A stretch of DNA of 64,000 nt from Limonium bicolor (lineage: Eukaryota; Streptophyta; Magnoliopsida; Caryophyllales; Plumbaginaceae): NCBI GenBank assembly GCA_023374045.1, contig CM041780.1, positions 96,629,005-96,693,004 on the forward strand, given 5' to 3'. A program made the translations under genes and the position numbers. Position 1 is the first letter of the stretch. Every line of letters starts with the position of its first letter. The notes beneath the pieces are model-generated. The model did not search any database. It saw only the letters and a program-made list of their open reading frames with translations, and had not been told where the DNA came from. Positions 21,556 to 33,533 of this stretch are shown here, piece after piece.

Positions 21556-24554
21556 AGTAAATTTGACTTGTTGGATTTTTAAATTGATTTGGAATTAGGT
21601 GATTGATTGAATGTGAATTTTATTCTGACTTTAGAGGATGATTTGATTTTTTTTAAGGGAAACGGGTATTCCTCACATGGGCCGTGTCTAGGACCCGTAT
21701 TCATGGAGGATACCCAAACCTAAGGCTTTTCTAAAGTGGGCAACCTAATGGGCTTTCTAGGGCCACCTGCTCTAGCCCGTTTGGCTGGTTATGGACCAAG
21801 CCTAAATAAAATTTGATTTGGGCCACGAGTTACATGGGCCCAAACAGGATCAGTCCATACATTTACAAAATCATAGGCAAGGAATGATGAACAAATGATA
21901 TGTAGGGATGAATTTCCAAAGCTATATAAACAAATATACATGCGGACATGGATTTTAAAAGCTATCCGAATAAAACAAATATATGTAAGAAAATAATTCC
22001 GAATCTGTCCATGTAATTATATACATGTGGACATGGATTTTAAAAGTTTAAGTTATGTACATATGAAATGAATTTCAGAAGTAGTACGATAAATGTATAT
22101 ACAAGAACAAATCATCAAAGCTATCTAGGTAGTGAATCAGAATTGTTCAAATCTAAAACTCTCAAAAACTAACAAGATGAGTCCTACTATATGGGTTGCT
22201 AACCAATGGTTAGTCTTATCCTATTTACTATCTTTCAATAGTCAATCAAAGGTTGCAAGCAAGAGGGTAATGTAACGGTTATGGGATGAAATCACAATAA
22301 TGAATAAATCGTAAGATTGCAACCGAAAGTAAAAACAACAAAAGAATTACAAATTGATACAAATACAAATAAAAATTTTAGATAGAAAGCTGCTATGGGG
22401 GGTCGCATCGACGCCGCCTCACTTGAGCTGATAGGATCAGCAAGAAGTGCACCAACCGATACACGTGTTTGAAGTGGAGACCCCGGTAGTCCTAGCTGAG
22501 GTCCAGCTCCTTAATCCAGCAGTTCCTCGTTCCTCAAGCAATATGTACATGCCATAGAACAAAAACAAAGAGGTAAGAGAATAATTAGTCTTGAAATGTA
22601 AAAGGGTTGGGGTGTGTCAATTCTGTCTTGACCCGGTTTAGGGTTTTTGGGATTAATCGAGCCTGGAGTGAAGAAGACTGGGATTGATCGAGAGCAGAGT
22701 TGGGAAGGAGAAGGGAAACAAGATCCAGAGAGGTGGCTTCGTGTTCGCTATTTGAGGTTTTGAAAGAAAAATGTACACTTCTAAGGAGGAAGGAAGGTAT
22801 GACCGGTGGGATTGATGTTGGTCGGCTAGCATTTTTGTTGCTTCTGGGCTTCGAAATCGGTGGTGTTTCCCGATGTCGATAGTGGTGGTTCAGGGCGGAA
22901 GTGAGAAAGAAGGAAGAAGAAGAGATGAATTTCTGGCGTTTGATGCTTCCCTGAATTGAGAAGAGCAAAAGATTCTTGGAAAGGGAATTAGACAGAAGAG
23001 CGAGAATAATGTTGGTGTGGGCTGGTAAAACCCTGGCCCTGTTGTAGGCCTTTTTCCATGTTTTATAATGTAGTGATTGGGGCAGATAGACACATGTAGG
23101 CTGGGGAAGTGGGCTGAGTTTTTCTTATACCTTGGGTCGGGTCTTGATTTTTGGGTCGAACAAAATTGGGTCACGTTTGGTTGCTAAAAAGGGTCTGTAT
23201 AGACTGAAAACGGAAGGAGGAAAAAAAAAGATTCATGCCATCCCACAATTCGTACCTGAGACCTATGGTAACCTCTTTATACACACTTAACCAGTTGTAC
23301 TATGACAGAACTTAATAACTAAACAGGGGAATTAATAATTAAACCCTAATACGAGCGGGAAGGACAATAAAAAATAGGTCAACGTTCCTTGCAAGATTCG
23401 AAACTAAGACCCGTAGGTTCCCCGACAAGCGTACTAACCAACTAAGTTGTGATAGAACTCAATATACATGAAGAAATAAAATTAAAGTCTTAATTCGAAT
23501 TGGATGATATCTCTAAACAATGCTAGCGTTTTTAGATGAGGATTTATAGAAAAACGAAAGAGATCTAAAGAATTGTTTTTTTCTTTCTAAGAATCATAAA
23601 ATGATGGACTATGGGTAAAAAATAAAAAAAAACGAAAAATCACGAAATAAAAGAATAATAGGTACATGGAATAATGAAATAGTACTAATACAATGGTGAT
23701 AAAAATACAAGTGAATGTTACAAAAATGGAAACTGAGTTAGATATCTATGAATAGCGGAAAATAAGATGGATTAAACAAGTAATAAAAAAATGAAATAAG
23801 ATGAATTTTAATCAAATAAACAATAAACAAGGTATACAGATAGAAATAATAAAGGTAAAAGATGCATAAAATGATAGAAATGACACTAAAATAATAATGG
23901 TAAAAGTAAATTTTGGAAGACAAATAAGTAGCGATAAATATGATAAAATAAATGAGTAAACAAAATGAAACTAAAAACGAATGAATAGTCAAGCAATAAA
24001 GGTAGAATAAACAATAAGATAAGTGAATAAACAAAGGGGATGGGTTTAAAATCGTACTGTCGTTGGAAACTCATTTTCGAAGAATTGTTTTTTTAAATGC
24101 TTTGAAAAATGATTTAAGAATTTTGTTTTGAAATGATGGTTTTGTTTTGGCACGCACGTTAATATGTTTTGGAAAGAAATGCGACGACCCCTCTTATTTT
24201 ATTATTTTTTGGAATTTGTTTTATGGGGTGAGAATTTTTGGTGTCTACAGATGGCTCCCTTTGATTTAATTCTGCAAGCCCTTGCATAATTGGATCAAGG
24301 TTGACGGGGCACCAAAAATTCTCATTGCAGTTTAGTGGTGCATTAGGATGCGACCGTGAGTGTATGAAGGCGATTGAAAGTATGAGGAGTTATGACGAGC
24401 CTCAGTTAGACCTCTTGACATCTAACCCTAGGACTTATGACGAGCCTAGGATACTAACAATATGATTGGTTTAGGGTGCACGAGGGCTTAGGAGTGCCTC
24501 AACTGGACCTCTTGATATCCAGCCCTAGGGCTTATGACGAGCCTAGAATGCAAA

Positions 24555-25757
24555 TTCGGTACCATACTAGTAGCGCAATAGCTGTCTAGCAGATGTAAAA
24601 CAAAAATTTCGACCACACTAGTAGCGCAGTAGCTGTCTAGCGGGTGTAAAATGAAAGGCGAACGTACTATAGCGCAATAGCTGTCTAGCAGGTGTAAAAT
24701 GAAAAGACGACCGCACTAATAGCGCAATAGCTATCTAGCAGGTGTAAAACGAAAAATTCAACCGCACTAGTAGCGCAATAGCTGTCTAGCGGGTGTAAAA
24801 TGAAAGGCGACCGTACTAGTAGCGCAATAGCTGTCTAGCAGGTGTAAAACGAAAAACTCGACCGCACTAGTAGCGCAATAGCTGTCTAGCGGGTGTAAAA
24901 TGAAAGGCGACTGTACTAGTAGCGCAATAGCTGTCTAGCAGGTGTGTAAAATGAAAATTTTGACCGCACTAGCGCAATAGCTGTCTAGCGGGTAAAATGA
25001 AAGATGACCATACTACAGCAAGTAGCGCAATAGCTGCTAGCAGGTGTAAATGAAATCGACGTACTAGTAGCGCAATAGCTGTCTAGTAGGTGTAAACGAA
25101 AAATTCGACGCCATAGTAGCGCATAGCTTATCAGAGGGTGAATAAAAAAGGCGACCGTACTAGAGTAGCGTAATAGCTGTCTAGCAGGGTAAACGAAAAA
25201 TTCGAAAACCGCACATAGTAGCACAATAGCTGTCTAGCGGGTGTAAATGAAAGGCGGACCGTACTAGTAGCACAATAGCTGTCTAGCGGTGTAAAACTAA
25301 AGGCGACCGTACTAGTAGCACAATAGCTGTCTAGTAGATGTAAAATGAAAAATTCGACTGCACTAGTAGCACAATAGCTGTCCAGTGGGTGTAAAATGAA
25401 AGACGACCGTACTAGTAGCGCAATAGCTGTCTAGCAGGTGTAAAACAAAAAGTCAACCGCACTAGCAGCGCAATAGCTGTCTAGCTGGTGTAAAGAAAAG
25501 TCGACCGCACTAGCAGCGCAATAGCTGTCTAGCGGTTGTAAAACGAAAAGTCGACCGCACTAGTAGCGCAATAGCTGTCTAGCGGGTGTAAAACTAAAAG
25601 TCGACCACACTAGCAGCGCAATAGCTGTCTAGCATGTGTAAAATGAAAAGGTGACCGCACTAGTAGCGCAATTGCTATTTGGCGGGTGTAAAACGAAAAG
25701 GCAACCACACTAGTAGCACAATAGCTGTCTAGCGGGTGTAAAACAAAAAGGCGAATC
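24555..25757. repeat. 50-bp tandem array, about 24 units
   Basis: The core phrase is CAATAGCTGTCTAGC, then GGGTGTAAAA and GACCGCACTAGTAGCG. Exact 50-bp spacing is visible, for example at 25421 and 25471. The array lies about 300 bp inside the 3' LTR of the element, where Ogre/Tat elements are known to carry hypervariable 3'-UTR tandem repeats. Units at about 24955-25270 are peppered with small deletions, unlike the rest. Confidence 0.9.
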
Positions 25758-25949
25758 GAATAGTAAAGGAGTTTTGCGAATGAAAGGCCACTTGAGTGGA
25801 ATGAAGATTATATTTCAAACTTAAGTGAAACAATTTATCGAATGATGTGAGCGATTTGTGATACCCTTGAAAGGATTCCCACATGAAAATGGAATGAGAA
25901 TGATGTGGTTAATAAATGTATTAATCAAATCAAACTCCTTATTTGTGGA

Positions 25950-26780
25950 TGTTGATTTTCGTGTGAGCTGATGGCTCCACGGTTGCTTCAAAACTTTGAG
26001 ATGACTTTGGAAGGTATTGGTGGCTCCAGCATGCATTGGTTCTCCTATTTGCACTGATTCCTCTGGTATGCACTAATGGCTCCGCTGTGTGTTGATGGCT
26101 CCGGGTTACACCGATGGCTCTGTTATGCACTGATGGCTCCGGTGTGGCCAACGGTCCGAGGTGGTTGGTGGGTTTCGATATGGCAGTGAACATGAGCATG
26201 GTCGATGGTCTTGATGTGGTTGTTGAAGTTCTGATCGGCTGGCTCCATCTGATGGATTTGTTGTGGGTGAACTTGTTATCATTCTGAATAGCCAATCATG
26301 GTTCGATGTCTTCGGTGTAGTTCTGATCATGGCTCCGGGATGGCTCCGTCATGATTCCAGGATTCTCTGTTTGGTGATAGTGAGGAGCGAAGGGGATTAT
26401 CGCCTTTGAGGTGGTCAATTTTGTATTGAGATCAGACCATACGTAGTTCGATCTCTGTAGGCAAGGCCTTGGTGACGAGATGGCTCCGTTTGAGATGGTT
26501 CTCATATTGTTCTCAGACTATTGGGATGACCACTGTGTAGCTTTAGGATGGTCTCAAAGTTTTGAGGATGGCTCCCGCATGGCTCCAGATTGGCTTTAGA
26601 AGTGGTGTCGATAGGGATTGAGTATGGCGGGGGATGGCTCCGAGATGGTCTTCATGTGGCTCCAGATAGCTCTTGAATGGTTCGATGTAGCTCGGTGAAG
26701 CCTGGGATGGCTCCGAAGAGGCTAGATATAGCTCGATGATGGCTCAGGATGGCTCCGGTTGACATCAAAAGTTATGCTTC
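25950..26780. repeat. Degenerate GATGGCTCC repeat region
   Basis: GATGGCTCC or close variants recur at short irregular intervals (for example at 25968, 26110, 26335, 26480, 26634, 26745). There is no fixed period. Frames on either strand are repeat-driven. Confidence 0.65.
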
Positions 26781-29700
26781 AATAACTACAACTGAAATCG
26801 ACTTTCAGCGAGACTAGGTGGAGTTCTTACCAGTCGGATGTTGAAAATGAAGTGGTTATGATGCATGCAAATACTAAATGCCAAAAGAGATGCAAATGCA
26901 TGTGCAGTTTTTCGAGAGAAGGTACGGTCCTATCTCTATTAATATGAGGCTTACAAATATAAGACATCTTCGGTTCGATCTCGAGTGATTGTTGAGCTCG
27001 AAGGCGTGAATCACTTTCCTCTCATGGATGGATGTGGGTCAATCTCTCGTAAGTATGGTCGTGTGTGATAATGATGTGATGATACTCTCAACACCCGGAG
27101 CAGTATTTTCCTTAGAATTCCTTTTTGAGGTTCTGGACTTTCTGATCCTTACAAATTCCTCACCTGCAAAGGGGTAGGCTGTTTGTGTTTTGGTGCTTAG
27201 ATCAAAATGTCATTCACACTCAGAGGACCTTGTGGGTAAGGTCACACTCATTCGCTCATGGTCCCTTTGGTATGACGGGACATGTTGATAACAAGTACGA
27301 AGTTTATGATTCATGTTTCAGATCTGGTACTTTCAGTTAACACTCATCAACTAATGAGTCAGAGGTCTTTATTGGGTTATAACAAGGCTAAGGGGTATGA
27401 TGTATGTCACATGGGACTAGAATATTAATTTGGGAGTTGTGGAGCTTTTGCGCAATAGAGGATATGTTTTGCCTTTGGCATGGATGGAATGATTAGACAG
27501 ACGATCTTTCAGAATCCTTTATTTGTTTTGGTAGGACATCATTGGTCCTTTTGCTCATTCTCTCATTCTTCTTTGATGTACGATCTTCTCGTTCTTCTCT
27601 TTCCTTTTTGGTGTGTGATTTTTCCTTTCTTACTTCCTACTTTTGGACTTGCATTGGCTCATCGACTTTCTTGGGCATTTTCTGCTTACTTTTTTGGCTT
27701 TCAGTTTTACTTTCAGCTTTGGAGTTTTCATTGACTCGCTGGTCTTCTCAAACATTTTATTTGTTGTTTTTGTGAAAGATGGTGGGGAGAGACCATGGCT
27801 CCGGCTCCTTTGAGATCCTCTATTGCAAGGGCAAGTAATTATATGTATGTGGTTTGGCATGTTATGGAGTTCACAGAAAAATGTTTATCGTGAAAGGCTC
27901 AACGGGGCTCACTAAGGGATTATGTACAGGGCAGTCAAAGCTTTTTGGTTTTGTTGAGATTTTTGCTCCTATGTGCCTCGTCATTCTCATTAGTCAATGA
28001 TTGTTTTCTTACTACTTCTTAGATCTTTGCATGAATCACAATTTGTATCCTGTTTATCGACACAAATCTCACTATGTATTATGCCTCTCCATATGCTGAA
28101 GGAATGCACATGTCGCTCATGGTTTTACCTCGATTGGCTCTATCTACCTTCCATCATCGCTCAGTAGATCATCCAATACACTCAATTGAAATTCCAGGGA
28201 AAATACCGCTCTTCGCATGTTACACATTCGGTTTGTGGTGCTGGTTTTGATTAGACCCTTGTGTTCATTGACGGGTCGAGATTTTAGTGGTTCACGCACT
28301 CTGTTCAATCAATCTCTCAAGATTTTTCCCAAAGATGTCGTTTCAATACGAGGGTATGCAAATGTGACTATCTACAATGCAATCTATTGTGGTAATATGG
28401 AATTACTATGTATAGGGTGCGTGAAATACGGAAAATGATGAATGAAGATGCTTGACTTTGGCGTTTGACCAAATGTGTGTTTTTGTTTGTTTTTTTATGC
28501 TTTTCTTTTTGGATGCAATGCATGAGTGGTAAGGTTATGACTAGTCTCGCTTGGGTCGAATTCAGCTCATGGTTCATGAAGCTCATCCCATCGTTGTTGG
28601 CCTTGATGGTGGTCTAGCTGTTGGGGTCGCTGTCGGGGTAGTAATTCTCAAGTGAGGTCGAGTTGGTGATTGGCTCCTGAATTTTGAATTTTTAGGGAGT
28701 GACAACTCCCGCATGGTGGCCCCATGATATGACAATGACTGCATTTTTTTGGATTTTTGGATATATGCATTTTTTTGGATTTTTGGATGTATGATTTTTT
28801 GGGATTTTTTGGGAATGTGATTTTTTTTATTTGCTTTTTTGTTGTTGTTGGTCTCTATGTACATGGCATGCCGAATGGGAAGTGCTTGAATCCCCGGTAT
28901 TTCTTACTTATCGCTTTGAGGGTCACGCTTTCACTCGTGGGCAAACACAGTTATTCACCTACAAGCATAGTCATTATAATAGAAAAACAATACGACAATG
29001 TGAATGTTAGCATGCTTTGAAAAAAATGAGATGAATGCTTGTGTGTGATGTGTTGGGAATGCAACATGTGATTATGCAATGTTTTAGAGATGGGTGTGAT
29101 TCATGCATGATTAATAAATATGAAATGACTGAAGATGGGAAGAACCAATTCGTATGTGGTACATGAAATCAAGTTTTAGAAAAACAATTTTGAAAACACG
29201 TGTTTTTGAAGTGGTGGATTTTCTCAATAGGAATTTTGATGCTCGGTCATTCACAAATAAAAAATAGGGACTGGGGAACCTTATACACATTGATCTAAAT
29301 AAATTCAAAGGGAATGTACAACCTATACACAAAGTCTATTCAGAAATTGATAAGAGAGAAAAGAATGCTAGGGGAAAACCTATACATCAATTCTGAAAGT
29401 CAATAAATGGGGTAGTTTTGAGCTTAAAAACTTCTCCCAAATTCTTCTGCTTCAGATTGACTGCTCACTCATGTGGGGGCTCCTGATTGGCCGTTCGCTC
29501 GTCTTCGGGTTCGGTCAACAAGGTGACACTATGATCAAGAGAAATTGGTTGGTGCTCTTCTGACCCTCAACAGCTTCGAACTCAGATGGTTGCTTCTAGT
29601 CTTCATGTCATTCGACTCGGGTTGGTGCAGCTCTGATTTTTGGCTCGAATCATCATTGATCTTCATGCATCCCACTTGCTCTTATGAAGGAAAATAAGGG

Positions 29701-31401
29701 GCATTTTTTGAGAAAGGTAAGGTGAATGATCGAGCACAAAATCTTTGTGAAAATCCACCACTTTTGTGAAAACACGAAATGACTAGTACGCTCCACAGTG
29801 ATGACCACTTCTCTTGAAGGTGGGTTCAACTTCAAAAATAGCGAGTCACAACATGGGGACTAAATCATTTATTTTGATATATGTTTGTGAAAATCAACTT
29901 TGAAAACTGTTTTCAAAAACAAGTTTGAGATAATATTCGTGAAAAAGTTGTTTGAAATTCGTTTGTAAAAAGTAGGGTTTTGAAATCTATTTTTGGAAAT
30001 AGTTTTGAAATAACATTTGTGAGAAATATTGATTGAAAATCATTTGAAAGTAATAGATTTTTGAAATCTGGTCTTTACTAACCGTTGGACAAAGTTCATT
30101 TTCTGAAAGAATTTGATTGAAATTCATTTTGAAAACTGCTTTGGAAATAACAACTTTGAAATCATTCGAGATGAACGGCTTTGAAGATATTTCATTAGAG
30201 CGTTCGACATGATTCGTTTTTTGATTTTTCAAGTGTTTAAATCGTGATCACACAGACATAAGAACGAAAATATAAATCGTGGCTGGTTTTATGTGGAGCT
30301 GAGTGCGAATGATTGGGATAATCACCTTCCAGGTCAATCAGTGCTTCCATACCACCGGGGGAACCGTTGTTCCTTCACTGTTCATCTCTCGGGATTTATC
30401 TCTGTTATGCCTTGTGGGGCACGTCATCAAGAAAGTTTGGAGTGCTTAAGTTCGAAAGGTTAGGATACCCGAAGTGATACAATCACACGAGCCACGGCTG
30501 GGGATTATCACAACATACTCACTTTTAGGAAACTTGGGGAAGTACTGCATGGGAACGGGTCTCCCATCGCCTGCACGATAAGGTGTGTCTAAAGTCCAAA
30601 TTATTCACTGACTACGCTGTGTCATGTATGGGTATCCGTAAATACGGGATCCTCTATGAATTTGTAGCGTGACATTGGCTTTAAAGACATCCGTGGTGCA
30701 GAGGAATCATGGAGAACTGAGCCCATGCAATCTTCAGGGTAAGGCAAATGGTGGTCAAACAGGCGGCATACAAGGGGGTGACTACACATAAAACCCGTCC
30801 TAGACACTAGACTAGGTAGCTGGACACTGAAGGCTCAGAGGTCACTATATGCTGGCTTGAACTCGAAAAGGGAGAGTATTTTGGATCATGAGTTTCAAGG
30901 CGTTGGTCTTGGACCGTATTACCTCGTGGGTTAACTCCTTCTAGGAAGGACCCAGCTCATGGGGAATCAACCGTGGACCGGTTGAGATCCCTTGACATGT
31001 GGATGAAGCGGGTGACACAAAGGAATGCATGTCTTACGCTACCCGATGCGGCAATGGGTTGACTCCTTCTAGGAAGGTCCCAATTATAAAAGCAGTATAA
31101 AAGCAATAACAATTAAAATATTATGTCATACATGAAGAGCAATAAACATAAGACATTAAACATACAACTGTAAACAAAAGTGAAGCATGCAAATATCAAA
31201 GCACACATGTGGCACTCAAGGACAATCTCAAACTCTGAACTCATCCTAACTATCCTCTCAGAGCACACTCTAAGTGTGGAGTAGAGTAGTCTTATGGCTT
31301 TGGAATGAATCTCTTGAAGGTTTTGAAAGAAGTTAGAGAATCCTAACAATTTTGAACGGAGTTCAGTCTTCCTTGAGTTTGAGAAAAACTTACTGTAGTT
31401 T

Positions 31402-31419
31402 TCCCCAGCAGAGTCGCCA
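31402..31419 (-). promoter_or_regulatory. Primer-binding site of the Ogre-like element (tRNA-Arg)
   Basis: On the minus strand TGGCGACTCTGCTGGGGA lies three bases from the LTR end. It fits the 3' end of a plant tRNA-Arg (…AGTCG-CCA), the primer reported for Ogre/Tat elements. It sets both the orientation and the family. Confidence 0.8.
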
Positions 31420-31422
31420 TTC

Positions 31423-33533
31423 TGTGGAGGGTGATTTTTTCAGTATGAGGGGGGTCTATCTAAATACAAACTAGCTAAGAAGTCTGGATCCTAGAAATTG
31501 CCATTCTGTGAAGGGTGAAAACCCCCTATTCTGGCATCCCTCAAATACCTACTAAATCGTCCGTCTTTCATAAAGCATAAGGGAGAGTGCAAGTGTGCAC
31601 TACACCTGCTCTCGATGGGCTCCACACGGACTTATGCCCTAAGGGTGGAATTGACTAGAGTCGCCACCTAGTTTGACCTAAGATATTAGGAAGGAATGAA
31701 AGGAGGGTTCTAAGAACCGTTGGTTGACTCTGAAGTTGTTGCCTGTGGATAGGGCTTATCTGGTCATGTCAGAGATTCTATTGTGGGTTCGCACTAGGTT
31801 ACACCCCTTAGAAGTGGCAACGACCATGACTTCGGATTGGTACCTGAGGAAACCTCGGTCTCCAATTGTCGGGATTACCTTCTTTCAAAACCTTTTTAGA
31901 GAGATTCATTTCAAAGGGCCACATGGATAGGATTAGGACAAGAAGAGAGAAAGAGAGTGGATGAGGTGAGCTTTTCTACCAAGCTAGCGCCCAAAAGAAG
32001 AATTGGAGGATTCGGATGAGTACAATGACGATTCGGGAAAAGTCCGAGATTGAGTGAATAGATAAGACTTGAAGTCTAATGGTTTGAAGTTTAGGGGAGC
32101 CGATGAAGGTTTGAGTGTTTTGAGAGATATGAGAGCCACCTCAGAAGAGGAAAAGGGGTTTTTGATTGGGATGGGGTCGCACCCTGTGTGGGTTGCCTAC
32201 GTACTCAATTCCATATTGAGATCAGGCCTTACGTAGTTCATGGCCTTTGGGGATTTGGGAGTTTTGGGGGTTTTTGAAGGAATTGGGGTTTTGACCTTTT
32301 GGGTCTTTGGAGGATCAAAGGGGTTTATGGTCATCTCGTGGGGCTCGATGGATTGTAGAGTTAGTTTTGGAGTTTGAGGTGCTCGACTCTGTGAGATATT
32401 CGAAATCTTAAAATGATGACGTTTGTGAGACACTCGGGTCTGTGAGACGTTTGAGGCTTGAAAGGAATATCAAATTTTAAGGGGTTTGGCTTTTTGAGGA
32501 GTTGAGGGTTTTTAAGGTGTTTGAATTTGATGAGTCTATTGAGATGTTCGAATCTGTTGAACTACGAAGACGTTCGAGTCTGCTGAGCTGTTGAGACGGT
32601 CAGGTCTGTTGAGCTGTTGAGACGGTTGAGTCTGTTGAGCTGCTGAGACGGTCGAGTCTGTTAAGCTGTTGACATTCGAGTCTGCTGGGCTGTTGAGATA
32701 GTCGAGTCTATTGAGCTGTTGAGACAGTCGAGTCAGTTAAGCTGTTGAGACGTTCAAGTCTGTTGAGCTGCTGAGACACTTAGAGATTCGAGATGCTTGA
32801 GTTCAAAAGAGTTTGAAGTTTGATCTTGGAACTTTTGGAAGCATTTCAAATGGTTTGTGAGGTTGAAGTGTGTCTAGTGAGTGTGTGAAGAGTATTTAAT
32901 GTTGGCGTGTGAAAAGCTTTGATTTCGAAGAATTCATGAAGAATATCTAGTTTTGGAGTATGAGAGGATTGATTTTTGAAGAGTGTATGATGAGTGAGTA
33001 TGAGAGGGATTGATGTTGAAGTGTGTTTGATGAGAGAGATTGATTTTGAAGTAGAGTTTGATGAAAGAGTGTGAAAGAGATTGATTTTGAAGTGAGTCTG
33101 ATGAGAGAGATTGATTTTGAAGTAGAATTTGATGAGAGAGTGTGAAAGGGATTGATTTCAAAGTGTGTTTGGTGAGAGATTGTGAGAGAGATTAATTTGA
33201 AGGGTGTTTGGTAAGAGAGTGTGAGAGATATTGATTTGAAGGGTGTTTGGTGAGAGAGTGTGAGAGAGATTGATTTGAAGGGTGTTTGGTGAAAGAGTGT
33301 AAGAGAGTTTGATTTCGAAGTAGAATTTGACTCATTGGATTTTTAAATTGATTTGGATTTGGGTGATTGATTAAATGTGAATTTTATTCTGACATTAGAG
33401 GATGATTTGAATTTTTTTAAGGGAAACGGGTATTCCTCACATGGGCCGTGTCTAGGACCCGTATTCATGGAGGATACCCAAACCTAAGGCTTTTCTAAAG
33501 TGGGCAACCTAATGGGCTTTCTAGGGCCACCTG
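31423..33533 (-). repeat. 5' LTR of the Ogre-like element, proximal part
   Basis: It matches 19663-21780 closely, including both tandem arrays, up to the solo LTR A insertion. The last bases (ACCTG, 33529-33533) are the left target duplication of A. Confidence 0.85.

Larger units (their letters stand above)
19663..24249 (-). repeat. 3' LTR of the Ogre-like element (4.59 kb)
   Basis: It runs, on the minus strand, from TGTAGACACC to CCTCCACA. It contains two tandem arrays (20745-21010 and 21195-21555) that are also present in the partner LTR. The stretch 22600-23200 and the AT-rich stretch 23500-24100 hold only chance frames. Confidence 0.8.
24250..31422 (-). other. Internal region of the Ogre-like element, non-coding
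   Basis: On the minus strand it runs from the PBS (31419) to a modest purine-rich tract before 24249 (AAAGGGAGCC). I looked for gag, protease, RT, RNase H and integrase motifs among the frames of both strands and saw none. It contains the 50-bp array, the GATGGCTCC array, a short duplicated phrase 'GACTCCTTCTAGGAAGG' (near 30937 and 31060) and otherwise unremarkable DNA. Confidence 0.65.
19663..33533 (-). mobile_element. Ogre/Tat-like non-autonomous LTR element (Arg PBS), part inside this window
   Basis: The direct repeats 19663-21780 and 31423-33528 are the 3'-terminal parts of two LTRs. On the minus strand the LTR starts TGTAGACACC (24249) and ends CCTCCACA (19663). The PBS sits beside the second copy. 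The 7.2-kb internal part has no gag or pol frame, so I call it non-autonomous. The 5' LTR is interrupted at 33534 by solo LTR A and continues at 44054. Left flank ATAAG (19658-19662) is the expected target duplication; the other copy is outside the window. Confidence 0.8.

Noticed and set aside
22585..22968. 127-codon minus frame in the Ogre-like 3' LTR
   Set aside because: Ser/Pro-rich with no recognisable domain, and the partner LTR copy lies outside the window so conservation cannot be tested.
24555..25757. CRISPR-like appearance of the 50-bp array
   Set aside because: Units are contiguous tandem repeats without unique spacers, in a plant retroelement.
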